Shown piece by piece: positions 1-6,589 of a stretch of DNA of 12,766 nucleotides. Position 1 is the stretch's first letter; the number at the start of each line of letters is the position of its first letter. The notes under the pieces were generated by a model that had not been told where the DNA came from, searched no databases, and saw only the letters and a list, made by a program, of their open reading frames with translations. This stretch comes from Caryophanales bacterium UBA1744 (GTDB taxonomy: Bacteria; Bacillota_I; Bacilli_A; RFN20; CAG-826), in contig DCHU01000052.1 in NCBI GenBank assembly GCA_002314915.1, forward strand, positions 6,384-19,149, in the 5' to 3' direction. The translations under genes were made by a program, and so were the position numbers.

Positions 1-161
1 CTCCAGGTGCTGACGGTAAAGACGGCAAAGACGGTAAGGATGGTGTTGACGGTAAGGACGGCGCAGGATGCGGCGGCTCAATCATCGCTTCATCTTCAAT
101 GATCGCAGCTCTTGCTGGAATCGGCATTGCTATCGCAACTAAGAAGAAAAAAGAAGACTAA
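1..161 (+). CDS. Collagen-like surface protein, C-terminal end (5' truncated)
   Basis: Partial gene; the reading frame enters with codons starting at position 3 and ends at TAA 159-161. The visible 52 residues begin with Gly-X-Y triplets of the type GADGKDGKDGKDG, typical of bacterial collagen-like proteins. A GAGCGGS motif follows, then a hydrophobic stretch of about 20 residues (IIASSSMIAALAGIGIAIAT) and a KKKKED tail. The order small-residue/Cys motif, membrane helix, basic tail is that of a C-terminal membrane anchor or tripartite sorting signal, with the collagen-like part outside the cell. There is no LPXTG motif, so classical sortase A anchoring is not supported. The start and N-terminal domains lie outside the window. 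The role is probably surface structure or adhesion, by inference only. Confidence 0.8.
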   Translation, partial: PGADGKDGKDGKDGVDGKDGAGCGGSIIASSSMIAALAGIGIAIATKKKKED

Positions 162-185
162 TCTTCACTTCTAAATAACAAAACA

Positions 186-240
186 AAAACTTTGGTGGTG
201 GAGTGTAACAACTTTACTGCCAAAGTTTTATTGGCTTATA
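186..240 (+). terminator. Terminator after the collagen-like gene
   Basis: AAAACTTTGG (186-195) pairs perfectly with CCAAAGTTTT (220-229). The stem can be extended inward to about 19 pairs using G-U pairs, closing a 6-nt loop at 205-210. A T-rich stretch (TTTTATTGG) follows. It lies between the stop of the collagen-like gene and the next start, so it fits a Rho-independent terminator, though the T tract is short. Confidence 0.6.
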
Positions 241-242
241 AA
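213..242 (+). promoter_or_regulatory. Possible promoter of the lipoprotein-GH3 unit
   Basis: TTTACT (213-218) and TATAAA (237-242) are separated by 18 nt. The implied start near 249 gives a leader of about 13 nt that carries the AAAGGA ribosome binding site at 250-255, before the ATG at 262. The -35 part overlaps the 3' arm of the preceding hairpin. It was found by eye and is weak on its own. Confidence 0.25.
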
Positions 243-261
243 CCACAGAAAGGAATAAGTT

Positions 262-1173
262 ATGAAAATCAACAAACTCATACTCGGAGCATGCGCAGCT
301 TTAGTTCTCGCATCATGCGGCGGCGGTGAAAAACCAGCTGATCCAAAGACCAGCACACCACCTGAAGCGACATCTCAGCCAGCGCCAGTAACATCCGAGG
401 AAAAACCGGTTTCTACATCTGAAGAAAAACCAGCCTCGTCAGAGGAAAAGACCTCTTCAGAGCAGAAGACTTCCTCTGAGGAAAAGCCTTCTTCTGAGGA
501 GAAGACCTCTTCAGAGCAGAAGACCTCATCTTCTGAAGATAAGCCTGCTTCATCTGATCCAGCAGGAGAAGATGGGCCACATGAAACCGATGGCCACACA
601 GAGCCAAAGAAAGACGATGCCGGATTCTATGTTTTCGAAGCAGAATGCGTAGACCTTGATGACTTCGTCGGTGCAGGCTACTCAGGTGGTGCACAGATGG
701 CAGGCGCTATCTGCACAGACTGGGACGGCTCGGGAAAAGCGTCAGACGGATTGTTCATCTCCTATATGTACGTCACCGATTTATCAATCTGGTTCGACAT
801 TTGGGCAGATGAGGATGCAGATGCTGAGTTCAAGATGCGTTTATCAGGAGAAGTCCTTGAAGGTGTTGTCTTTGATGATGATATGTTCACCGTCACATGC
901 AACGGAACCAAGGTTTCATATGAAGAAATCGCAATCGGCCCATGCAACACCGACCTCTCAACTGATTGGATCAAGGAATTCGAAGACTTCCCAGTTAATG
1001 ACACCCTCAAACTCAAGAAGGGCAAGAACACAATCGAACTCATGACCACAAACGAGGAGCCTATGGCAGGTACAATGTACGCTACAGCTCCAATGATCGA
1101 CTGCATCAAACTCAAGACAACGACAAAGTTGGCTTGGGATCCAATTGAAAATAAAAAACCATACAAGGCTTAA
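262..1173 (+). CDS. Surface lipoprotein with Ser/Glu/Lys-rich linker and CBM6/35-like domain
   Basis: 303 aa. Residues 1-19 are a lipoprotein signal peptide: MKINK, a hydrophobic core, then lipobox LASC with the lipidated Cys at 19. Residues 44-99 are a low-complexity linker of SSEEK/SSEQKT repeats. A His/Asp-containing bridge follows (about 100-120), then a C-terminal domain from about 122 to 290. That domain opens with FYVFEAE (122-128), the opening typical of CBM6/CBM35 beta-sandwich carbohydrate-binding modules, and has the matching pattern of strands ending in NTIEL and MIDCIKLK. No catalytic motif is visible. It sits 20 nt upstream of a GH3 glycosidase, so it probably binds glycan at the cell surface for that enzyme. 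Start chosen at 262 with AAAGGA at 250-255. The CBM assignment is by motif and fold pattern; the ligand is unknown. Confidence 0.8.
   Translation: MKINKLILGACAALVLASCGGGEKPADPKTSTPPEATSQPAPVTSEEKPVSTSEEKPASSEEKTSSEQKTSSEEKPSSEEKTSSEQKTSSSEDKPASSDPAGEDGPHETDGHTEPKKDDAGFYVFEAECVDLDDFVGAGYSGGAQMAGAICTDWDGSGKASDGLFISYMYVTDLSIWFDIWADEDADAEFKMRLSGEVLEGVVFDDDMFTVTCNGTKVSYEEIAIGPCNTDLSTDWIKEFEDFPVNDTLKLKKGKNTIELMTTNEEPMAGTMYATAPMIDCIKLKTTTKLAWDPIENKKPYKA
391..558 (+). repeat. SSEEK/SSEQKT linker repeats in the lipoprotein gene
   Basis: Imperfect in-frame repeats encode Ser-Ser-Glu-Glu/Gln-Lys-Pro/Thr units. A 23-nt sequence at 448-470 recurs exactly at 502-524, 54 nt downstream. This is a hydrophilic spacer between the lipid anchor and the folded domain, and it is prone to length change by slippage or recombination. 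Confidence 0.85.
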
Positions 1174-1193
1174 TCATCTGTTGAGGTAAACAA

Positions 1194-4130
1194 ATGAAAA
1201 AGAAAAATAAACTCGCAGGTCTAATCACTTGGGCGGCAGTTTCTGTTTTCGCTATCGGCGTAGGCGTCACCGCTAACGTCATGGCAAAGGGCCCATATAA
1301 TGAACTCGTTTCGATTCTTTTGGGCAAAGGAAAACCAATCTTCGCTTCCGGTGGCGACAACCAAATCGCTTATGAAGGCGAATACAAGACCAAGGATGAG
1401 GCTCTTGAGAAATCAAACGCTCTCAACGTCGAATTTGCAAAAGAAGGCGTTGTCATGCTTAAAAACAAGAACAACGCTCTCCCGCTTGCTAACGGGGCAA
1501 AAGTTTCTGTTTTCGGCAAAAACTCAGTTAATTTGGTTTATGGTGGTTCGGGCTCAGGCGGCGTTACTGTCGATGAGTACACCAAAAACCTTTATGACTC
1601 ACTCAAAGGTGCAGGTTTCCAGACAAACCCAGAATTGGAGAAGTTCTATAAAGATAGCTCAAGATCCGGCTCTGGACGTGCTGAAAACCCAGGTATGAAC
1701 AGTGGTGGTGTCCCAGGATTCGACACAGGGGAAACACCTGTTGAAAAATACGACACCGCCGTCAAAAACTCATATTCAGCATATAATGACGCCGCTATCG
1801 TCGTCTTCTCCCGTATCGGTGGCGAAGGCGCTGACCTTCCAAGAACTTGCGTTGATAAGAGCGGTAATAAGCTCGAAGGCGCAAGAAACGGAGACGACCA
1901 TTACTTACAGCTTGACCAGAATGAAACTGACCTCTTAAAAGAGGTCTGTGAAGGCGGATTCAGCCACGTCATCGTTCTTATCAACTCGGCAGCAGCCATG
2001 GAACTCGGCTTCCTCGATGATGCAACACACTATGCATATCAGGAGAAGATTGACGGTGCTCTTTGGATGGCTGGCCCAGGTAAGTCAGGAGTCATGGCTC
2101 TTGGAGAGATTCTCAACGGAAACGTTTCCCCATCAGGAAGGGTTTGCGACACCTACTCCAGAGACTTCAAGAAAGACCCAACATGGAACAACTTTGGCAA
2201 CAACCGCGTAACAAACGGCGACAGATACACAAGTGGTGGCAGAAACAAGGCTTACTACTTCGTTGACTACGAAGAATCAATCTATGTCGGATACCGTTAC
2301 TACGAAACCAGAGGATTAACCGATGGTGAAGAGTGGTACAAGAACAATGTTGTATTCCCATTCGGATATGGTCTTAGCTACACCACATTCAATTACAACG
2401 TCACAAACAAAACTAAACTCAATAACTCAAAGATCGACCCAACCAAGAAGATCACAATCGAGGTTGAAGTCGAGAACACCGGCTCCGTTGCTTCAAAAGA
2501 AGTGGTTGAAATCTATGCAACTGCTCCATATTCGGCAGGCGGAATCGAAAAAGCATACAAAGTCTTATGCGGATTCGAGAAGACACCTCTCATCGAACCT
2601 GGCAAAAAGGCTAAGGTGTCAGTTGAAGTCGACCCATACACAATCGCTTCATACGACTGTTATGACAAGAACGCAAACGGCTTCAAGGGTTGGGAATTAG
2701 AAGGTGGCCAGTATACATTCCACGTTTCCAAGAACGCTCATGAAGCAATTGACACAATTGATATGACACTCGATGCTTCTCATAAATATGAGAACGACAA
2801 CGTCACAGGAACAAAAATCGAGAATTTATTCGACGATGTTGACGATCAGCTCCAGACACAGCTCTCAAGAACTGACTGGGAAGGAACATGGCCTCAGACA
2901 AGAACTGCAGAGCAGAAAGATGTCGATGCCGCATTCCTTGATGAACTCAAGTCAACAGAGCCAAATAGACCAGATGACACATTCCCACAGCCAAAGCTCA
3001 ATGCTGAAGAGGCATCAAGCGTAGCTGAAGAAGTGGCTTCCGGAGAAATCTCTGAAGATGATGGCTTAATCAAACTCCGCGACTTGATCGGCGCTGACTA
3101 CAACGACCCAAGATGGGAGACCCTCTTGGATAGAATCACCTTCCAGGAAATGCTCGACATGTTCAACAAAGGCGCATTCCACACCAACGCTATCCTCTCA
3201 ATCGGAAAGCCAAGAACAAACGACTCTGACGGACCGGTTGGATGGACAAACTTCATGGAGAAGGAAACATACTTCAAGACATGCTCATATGCAGGTGAAG
3301 CTTTGCTTGGCTGCACATGGAACAAGGAAATCATGAAGAAACTTGGCGAATCCATCGGTAATGAAGCTCTCCTTGGCGACAAGGATGGCATCCCATACAC
3401 CGGTTGGTATGCTCCAGCTGTCAACATCCACAGATCGCCATTCGGCGGACGTAACTTCGAGTACTTCGCAGAAGACGGATTCCTCTCAGGCCAGATGGCT
3501 ACACAGGAAATCATCGGATGCAGATCAAAAGGTGTCATCACAGAACTCAAGCACTTCGCTCTTAATGACCAGGAGACAAACCGTTCAACTAACGGTGTCT
3601 GCACATGGGCAACAGAGCAGTCAATGAGAGAAATCTACTTAAGACCATTCGAACTTGCAGTCAAGAACGGCAAGTGCACAGGCATCATGTCCTCATTCAA
3701 CCGTTTAGGTAGAACCTGGGCTGGTGGCTCATACACCCTCTTAACAAAACTTCTTAGAAATGAGTGGGGCTTCAACGGAGTCGTCATCTGCGACTACAAC
3801 GATGGCACCCTCTACATGGGATGTAAGATGGAATGCTATGCCGGCGGAAACGTCAACTTGGCATCAAGACAAGACTTCTACTGGAACGATGCAAATCCAG
3901 ATGATCCTAAAGACGTAATCGCATTAAGAGATGCAACACATGGAACACTCTATGCATATGCAAACTCAAATGCCCTCAACGTCGATGTCCTCGGATATGG
4001 CACACCAACATGGGAAGTTGTCATGTACGTCGTTGACGCAGCTGTAGTGACAGGCTTAGGAGTCTGGGGATTCTTCGCAATCAAGAAGTTCCTCGACCTC
4101 AAAAAGGCTGGAGAAGCAGCAGAAGCTTAA
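1194..4130 (+). CDS. GH3 beta-glycosidase with swapped domain order, membrane-tethered at both ends
   Basis: 978 aa, likely a beta-glucosidase or beta-xylosidase releasing sugars from the non-reducing end. A basic start (MKKKNK) and hydrophobic segment (about 7-30) look like an uncleaved signal anchor. The GH3 C-terminal domain comes first (about 75-320), with acid/base candidate Glu211 in RIGGEGAD and PSGRVCDTYS near 312. A YETRGL/GYGLSYTTF region and an Fn3-like domain (about 420-515) follow. After an acidic linker (about 540-640) comes the GH3 N-terminal (TIM barrel) domain (about 645-890), with KHF 786-788 and nucleophile candidate Asp867 in VVICDYND. Residues 940-963 form a second membrane segment followed by KKFLDLKK. 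The inverted order is known for Ruminococcus albus and Butyrivibrio beta-glucosidases. GAGG ribosome binding site precedes the ATG. Probably cotranscribed with the CBM-like lipoprotein. Substrate not determinable here. Confidence 0.93.
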   Translation: MKKKNKLAGLITWAAVSVFAIGVGVTANVMAKGPYNELVSILLGKGKPIFASGGDNQIAYEGEYKTKDEALEKSNALNVEFAKEGVVMLKNKNNALPLANGAKVSVFGKNSVNLVYGGSGSGGVTVDEYTKNLYDSLKGAGFQTNPELEKFYKDSSRSGSGRAENPGMNSGGVPGFDTGETPVEKYDTAVKNSYSAYNDAAIVVFSRIGGEGADLPRTCVDKSGNKLEGARNGDDHYLQLDQNETDLLKEVCEGGFSHVIVLINSAAAMELGFLDDATHYAYQEKIDGALWMAGPGKSGVMALGEILNGNVSPSGRVCDTYSRDFKKDPTWNNFGNNRVTNGDRYTSGGRNKAYYFVDYEESIYVGYRYYETRGLTDGEEWYKNNVVFPFGYGLSYTTFNYNVTNKTKLNNSKIDPTKKITIEVEVENTGSVASKEVVEIYATAPYSAGGIEKAYKVLCGFEKTPLIEPGKKAKVSVEVDPYTIASYDCYDKNANGFKGWELEGGQYTFHVSKNAHEAIDTIDMTLDASHKYENDNVTGTKIENLFDDVDDQLQTQLSRTDWEGTWPQTRTAEQKDVDAAFLDELKSTEPNRPDDTFPQPKLNAEEASSVAEEVASGEISEDDGLIKLRDLIGADYNDPRWETLLDRITFQEMLDMFNKGAFHTNAILSIGKPRTNDSDGPVGWTNFMEKETYFKTCSYAGEALLGCTWNKEIMKKLGESIGNEALLGDKDGIPYTGWYAPAVNIHRSPFGGRNFEYFAEDGFLSGQMATQEIIGCRSKGVITELKHFALNDQETNRSTNGVCTWATEQSMREIYLRPFELAVKNGKCTGIMSSFNRLGRTWAGGSYTLLTKLLRNEWGFNGVVICDYNDGTLYMGCKMECYAGGNVNLASRQDFYWNDANPDDPKDVIALRDATHGTLYAYANSNALNVDVLGYGTPTWEVVMYVVDAAVVTGLGVWGFFAIKKFLDLKKAGEAAEA

Positions 4131-4139
4131 AAACAGATC

Positions 4140-4170
4140 AACCCCTTCACTAATCTGAAGGGGTTTTTCT
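4140..4170 (+). terminator. Strong Rho-independent terminator after the GH3 gene
   Basis: AACCCCTTCA (4140-4149) pairs with TGAAGGGGTT (4156-4165) around a 6-nt loop CTAATC, followed by TTTTCTTAT. The 10-bp GC-containing stem lies 9 nt after the GH3 stop and closes the two-gene unit. Confidence 0.92.
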
Positions 4171-4260
4171 TATGCAAATGGACGGTTTGAGAGCAATCTC
4201 ACACCCAATCACTCACTTTCACGTGAATTTAAATCATCTGGCTTAAACGCTTTAAAACAA

Positions 4261-4290
4261 AAGCAAAAGAAAAAGGCTTCAATGAGCCTT
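4261..4290 (-). terminator. Terminator of the TetR-family gene (minus strand)
   Basis: On the minus strand AAGGCT (4290-4285) pairs with AGCCTT (4278-4273) around a 6-nt loop, followed by a T-rich run (TTTTTCTTTTGCTTTTG). The 5' arm overlaps the TAA stop at 4289-4291. The stem is short, but the U-tract and position are right. Confidence 0.6.
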
Positions 4291-4855
4291 ATTTCAAATC
4301 TCTTGTTGCGAGTAGCACAGCCTTACCGTATGCGTTAAGTTGCTTTGCAAGCGTGTCTACCGGCTGTTTCTTCTCATGCCATTCTCTGATGATCGGTAGA
4401 GAGCCGTAGAATGAGTAGTCATACGCCTGAGACAATTGTTCTTCTGTGAGCCCTGGGACAAGCGAGGAATAGAATTTGACAATCAAAGGTTTCGTCGCAT
4501 CTTTAACTCTCTTATTGAAGTGAGGGTCCCCGTTAACGCCAAAAATGACGAACTCGAGTTCTTCATCCTTGAATAAAGCCTCAAAAAGGTTTTTGAACAT
4601 CTCTTCGCGGTTCACCCTGCTTGCGAACTGCTCTTTTGTGATTGCCGACACTTTTGCGATATATCTATCTTCTATATCTAAAAGGACATCACTCAGAGTG
4701 TTGTAGTGGAGGTAGAAAGTACCTCTGCTGATACCTGCTTTATCACAGAGTTCCTTGACGGATATCGCGTTCACAGGTTTTATCTTTAACAATTGGATTA
4801 AAGCTATTTCCAAAGAACGTTTTGTCGCTTTGATTCTCGCGTCTTCTTTTTTCAT
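4289..4855 (-). CDS. TetR/AcrR-family transcriptional regulator
   Basis: 188 aa from the ATG at 4855. The frame runs 6 codons further up to a TTG at 4873, but AAGAGG lies 6 nt before the ATG, which decides the start. Residues 12-58 form the TetR DNA-binding domain, with the helix-turn-helix in ISVKELCDKAGISRGTFYLH (31-50) and the usual Tyr-x-His-Tyr segment after it. The C-terminal half is helical ligand-binding/dimerisation sequence; the YGSLPIIREWHEK stretch (150-163) matches the motif common in Firmicutes TetR_C proteins of the DhaS-like type. It is transcribed divergently from the cysteine-repeat gene, sharing a 98-bp region with inverted repeats. Repression of itself and of that neighbour is likely but inferred. 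The inducer is unknown. Confidence 0.9.
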   Translation of the reverse strand: MKKEDARIKATKRSLEIALIQLLKIKPVNAISVKELCDKAGISRGTFYLHYNTLSDVLLDIEDRYIAKVSAITKEQFASRVNREEMFKNLFEALFKDEELEFVIFGVNGDPHFNKRVKDATKPLIVKFYSSLVPGLTEEQLSQAYDYSFYGSLPIIREWHEKKQPVDTLAKQLNAYGKAVLLATRDLK

Positions 4856-4879
4856 CTGTTGCCTCTTAAACAATTATAA

Positions 4880-4888
4880 ACACAGTGT
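4880..4888. promoter_or_regulatory. Candidate operator ACAC-A-GTGT
   Basis: A 9-bp inverted repeat (ACACAGTGT) lies immediately downstream of the proposed -10 of the TetR-family gene, over the expected transcription start. A repressor bound here would block its own gene. It is short, so chance occurrence is possible. Confidence 0.3.
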
Positions 4889-4917
4889 CTATTAAAATAT
4901 AGTATCTTTCGATGCAA
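4889..4917 (-). promoter_or_regulatory. Promoter of the TetR-family gene
   Basis: On the minus strand TTGCAT (4917-4912), a 17-nt spacer and TAATAG (4894-4889). The 33-nt gap between the -10 and the ATG at 4855 leaves room for the AAGAGG site. Hexamer quality is moderate and the spacing is ideal. Confidence 0.45.
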
Positions 4918-4934
4918 TCGATATTTGATAGAAT
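4907..4934 (+). promoter_or_regulatory. Possible promoter of the cysteine-repeat gene with internal inverted repeat
   Basis: TTTCGA (4907-4912), 16 nt, TAGAAT (4929-4934), 19 nt before the ATG at 4954. Inside it lies a 13-bp inverted repeat TCGAT-gca-ATCGA (4909-4921), which also overlaps the -35 box of the divergent TetR-family promoter. This is a good position for an operator controlling both directions. The -35 box is poor, so the promoter call is tentative. Confidence 0.3.
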
Positions 4935-4953
4935 ATAGGAAAGAGGTTTACAT

Positions 4954-5295
4954 ATGGCTAGAGTTAGAAGATATTGTGGCAATTACATCCTTGAAATAGG
5001 CGGCGGAAAGATCAGAGAGTACTGCGGCAACTATTTATATGAGTACGGAGGAGGAAAACTCCGCCGTTACTGTGGAAACTATATATACGAGTTCTCCGGC
5101 GACATCATCAAGGAATACTGCGGTAGATACCTTCTTGAATTCGACGGAAGAAGAGTAAGACGTTATTGCGGACAATACTTGTACGAAGTTGATGGCAACA
5201 GGATCAGAGAGTACTGCGGACAATACCTTTACGAAATAGAAGGATTTGTCAGTCATGAGGATATGATGGCCTTGATTACTGTGCTCTTTGCATAG
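4954..5295 (+). CDS. Six-repeat cysteine/tyrosine-rich protein of unknown function
   Basis: 113 aa. Residues 4-99 are six tandem repeats of exactly 16 residues with the pattern (I/V/L)-(R/K)-(R/E)-Y-C-G-(N/Q/R)-Y-(I/L)-(Y/L)-E-x-x-G-x-x. The cysteines fall at 8, 24, 40, 56, 72 and 88 without exception. Each unit reads as two short beta strands (around YCG-xYLYE) and a Gly turn, suggesting a stacked or closed beta structure with cysteines in register. A short tail (SHEDMMALITVLFA) ends it. There is no signal peptide or membrane helix, so it is probably cytoplasmic. AGAGG lies 7 nt before the ATG. It is divergent from a TetR-family gene and 48 nt upstream of an exported protein gene. I do not recognise a named family with certainty. 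Metal binding, redox sensing or a purely structural role are all open. Confidence 0.85.
   Translation: MARVRRYCGNYILEIGGGKIREYCGNYLYEYGGGKLRRYCGNYIYEFSGDIIKEYCGRYLLEFDGRRVRRYCGQYLYEVDGNRIREYCGQYLYEIEGFVSHEDMMALITVLFA
4963..5250 (+). repeat. Six 48-nt coding repeats (16-aa units)
   Basis: Six in-frame 48-nt units with no length change. The protein pattern is strongly kept while third codon positions differ (TGT/TGC, TAC/TAT, GAG/GAA), so the units are old duplications held by selection on the protein and not a recent expansion. Confidence 0.85.
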
Positions 5296-5343
5296 CAAAA
5301 AAACGCGCTTTAAATCTTGAATTACTTGTAGTAGAAGTAAGGT

Positions 5344-6177
5344 ATGAACAAAAAGAGATTAGCATTACTAACATTGGGGCTCCCATTCCTTCTAGCGAAT
5401 GCACCAGCTCCGCAATACGCTTCTGCTTTAGAAGAATACGATTCGTTTTCGTATACCAATTGGCAAGAACACGAATGGGAGGGCGGAAAATACCACTCTC
5501 TCGAAGTGACCAACACAGGCACCGGATATGCTTTGGCCAGTTCCTTCTATTTTGTCGGTGCATCAAACACCGGATCTAACGTGCATGGGGATTCGCTTTC
5601 ATACGGTAGAGTCATTGCTCCAGGCGAGAAAGCCACTCTGTTTTTCCGTGAGGATTTTGCTTACGTTGAAGGAATAACGACTAGAGGTTCTGCTTACGTT
5701 GGCGTGAAAGATACCGAACTCCGATTCAACGATGTGGAATGGGGTGCAGTTCAAAGTGGTGGGAGCCCTGAATACGGCAGCTGCTACAGTTATTCATTCA
5801 ACATGGATCTTGAAGATGGTCAACCAACGATTAAAAACACCGCGATTATCTACACGGTGAAATATGAAGAAGAAACTTATAGTTTCTATAACAAAAATAT
5901 AACCGCTGGTTCTTATTCCTTTGAATTAGACAAAAGAGTGGATGTCAGCAAGCTAGAAATCTCTAGTGTCAAGCAGTTGCCTGTGACAAGCAGTTATTAT
6001 CAGGACAATCACGGTTCATTCGACGGCATTCTGGTCGCCATCTTTGGCACGGCCGCCGCATATATAATAGTCATCGGATTATTGGGTTTAATCTTTGTTG
6101 GCGGAATAATCGTTGGCATCGTTTTCCTTATTCGCGATATCGTTAAAAAGAATAAGAAAAAGAAAGCAGCCTGTTAA
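5344..6177 (+). CDS. Exported protein with C-terminal membrane anchor, function unknown
   Basis: 277 aa. Residues 1-28 look like a signal peptide (MNKKR, hydrophobic core, AxA-type site ending in YASA), so the main part is outside. Residues 30-225 are rich in Tyr, Ser, Thr and Gly and in predicted beta strands; HSLEVTNTGTGYA and APGEKATLFF resemble immunoglobulin-like beta-sandwich patterns. Residues 228-263 are a long hydrophobic stretch, one long or two short membrane helices, followed by a strongly basic tail (KKNKKKKAAC). Start 5344 is fixed by an in-frame stop 6 nt upstream; the ribosome binding site is weak (AAGG only 2-3 nt before the ATG). It may be cotranscribed with the cysteine-repeat gene. 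Its last 90 nt overlap a convergent membrane-protein gene. No family recognised. Confidence 0.85.
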   Translation: MNKKRLALLTLGLPFLLANAPAPQYASALEEYDSFSYTNWQEHEWEGGKYHSLEVTNTGTGYALASSFYFVGASNTGSNVHGDSLSYGRVIAPGEKATLFFREDFAYVEGITTRGSAYVGVKDTELRFNDVEWGAVQSGGSPEYGSCYSYSFNMDLEDGQPTIKNTAIIYTVKYEEETYSFYNKNITAGSYSFELDKRVDVSKLEISSVKQLPVTSSYYQDNHGSFDGILVAIFGTAAAYIIVIGLLGLIFVGGIIVGIVFLIRDIVKKNKKKKAAC

Positions 6178-6552
6178 CAATAACGCTATAGCGGTAATGA
6201 TTATCATTGCCAACTCACCGATTCCAATAACCGTTGAGAACAACAAACCAACACCTAAAGTCGCTACGTTCGCAACAATTACGAAAGGTAGCGATTTTTT
6301 GATGCTCACCTTGCATAAGAAGTGGATCAAGAGGAATTCGACTATTACGGTGAACACTTCGTAACATGCTAAAAATATGACATTGCCAGGCAATACCCAA
6401 AGCCAAATGACATTCATTGCTGCGTTGAGGACTATGTTGGACAAGAGACTCGTTAAATAAACCTTTAAGCTCCATTTGTTGTGCATGGAGATGAATACCG
6501 GTTCAAAGAGAATCGTAATGGATAATGCGAACAGAATACTTAACCAATTCAT
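6088..6552 (-). CDS. Small integral membrane protein, five predicted helices
   Basis: 154 aa. Hydrophobic segments at about 4-22, 31-52, 56-80, 87-108 and 113-136 are joined by short loops (HNKWSLK, KVSIKKS); the C-terminal tail is polar (NKENDANDYSANKD). No catalytic or transporter signature is recognised. There is no Shine-Dalgarno site before the ATG, but TATAAT lies exactly 6 nt upstream (6564-6559), which would allow a leaderless transcript. It lies 27 nt after the acyltransferase-like gene on the same strand with a probable terminator between. The 3' 90 nt overlap the opposite-strand gene 5344-6177. The regular membrane pattern supports a real gene, but a function cannot be given. Confidence 0.7.
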   Translation of the reverse strand: MNWLSILFALSITILFEPVFISMHNKWSLKVYLTSLLSNIVLNAAMNVIWLWVLPGNVIFLACYEVFTVIVEFLLIHFLCKVSIKKSLPFVIVANVATLGVGLLFSTVIGIGELAMIIITAIALLLTGCFLFLILFNDIANKENDANDYSANKD

Positions 6553-6558
6553 GTCTTT

Positions 6559-6564
6559 ATTATA
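6559..6564 (-). promoter_or_regulatory. -10 box TATAAT, leaderless spacing
   Basis: Consensus TATAAT on the minus strand followed by 6 nt (AAAGAC) and the ATG at 6552, placing the expected start at or next to the A of ATG. No convincing -35 box is seen 16-18 nt upstream. The region is AT-rich, so chance is possible. Confidence 0.35.
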
Positions 6565-6589
6565 AACAAAAAGAGGTTATTAGCCTCTT
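6562..6589 (-). terminator. Terminator after the acyltransferase-like gene
   Basis: On the minus strand AAGAGG (6589-6584) pairs with CCTCTT (6576-6571) around a 7-nt loop that contains the TAA stop at 6582-6580, followed by TTTTTGTTTAT. Short stem with a good T tract. It lies between two same-strand genes and may be only partly effective. Confidence 0.55.

Noticed and set aside
375..599. Minus-strand open frames opposite the Ser/Glu linkers (also at 7785-8318), encoding FSSEE-like or CSLEE-like repeats
   Set aside because: They are mirror images of the low-complexity linker codons, lack start signals, and lie opposite clear lipoprotein genes.
4218..4227. Palindrome TTCACGTGAA between two convergent terminators
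   Set aside because: Only 10 bp, not near any promoter; likely chance.
4856..4873. Upstream TTG start extending the TetR-family protein by six residues
   Set aside because: The AAGAGG site is placed 6 nt before the ATG at 4855 and would lie inside the coding region of the longer form; TTG has no ribosome binding site.
4963..5250. Cysteine-repeat units as WG, MORN or leucine-rich repeats
   Set aside because: The 16-residue Y-C-G-x-Y pattern does not fit the spacing or key residues of those repeat types.
5322..5340. Hairpin TTACTT-N7-AAGTAA just before the ATG at 5344, as an RNA switch or terminator
   Set aside because: The stem is only 6 bp and AT-rich with no T tract, so it is too weak to call, although it does cover the poor ribosome binding site.
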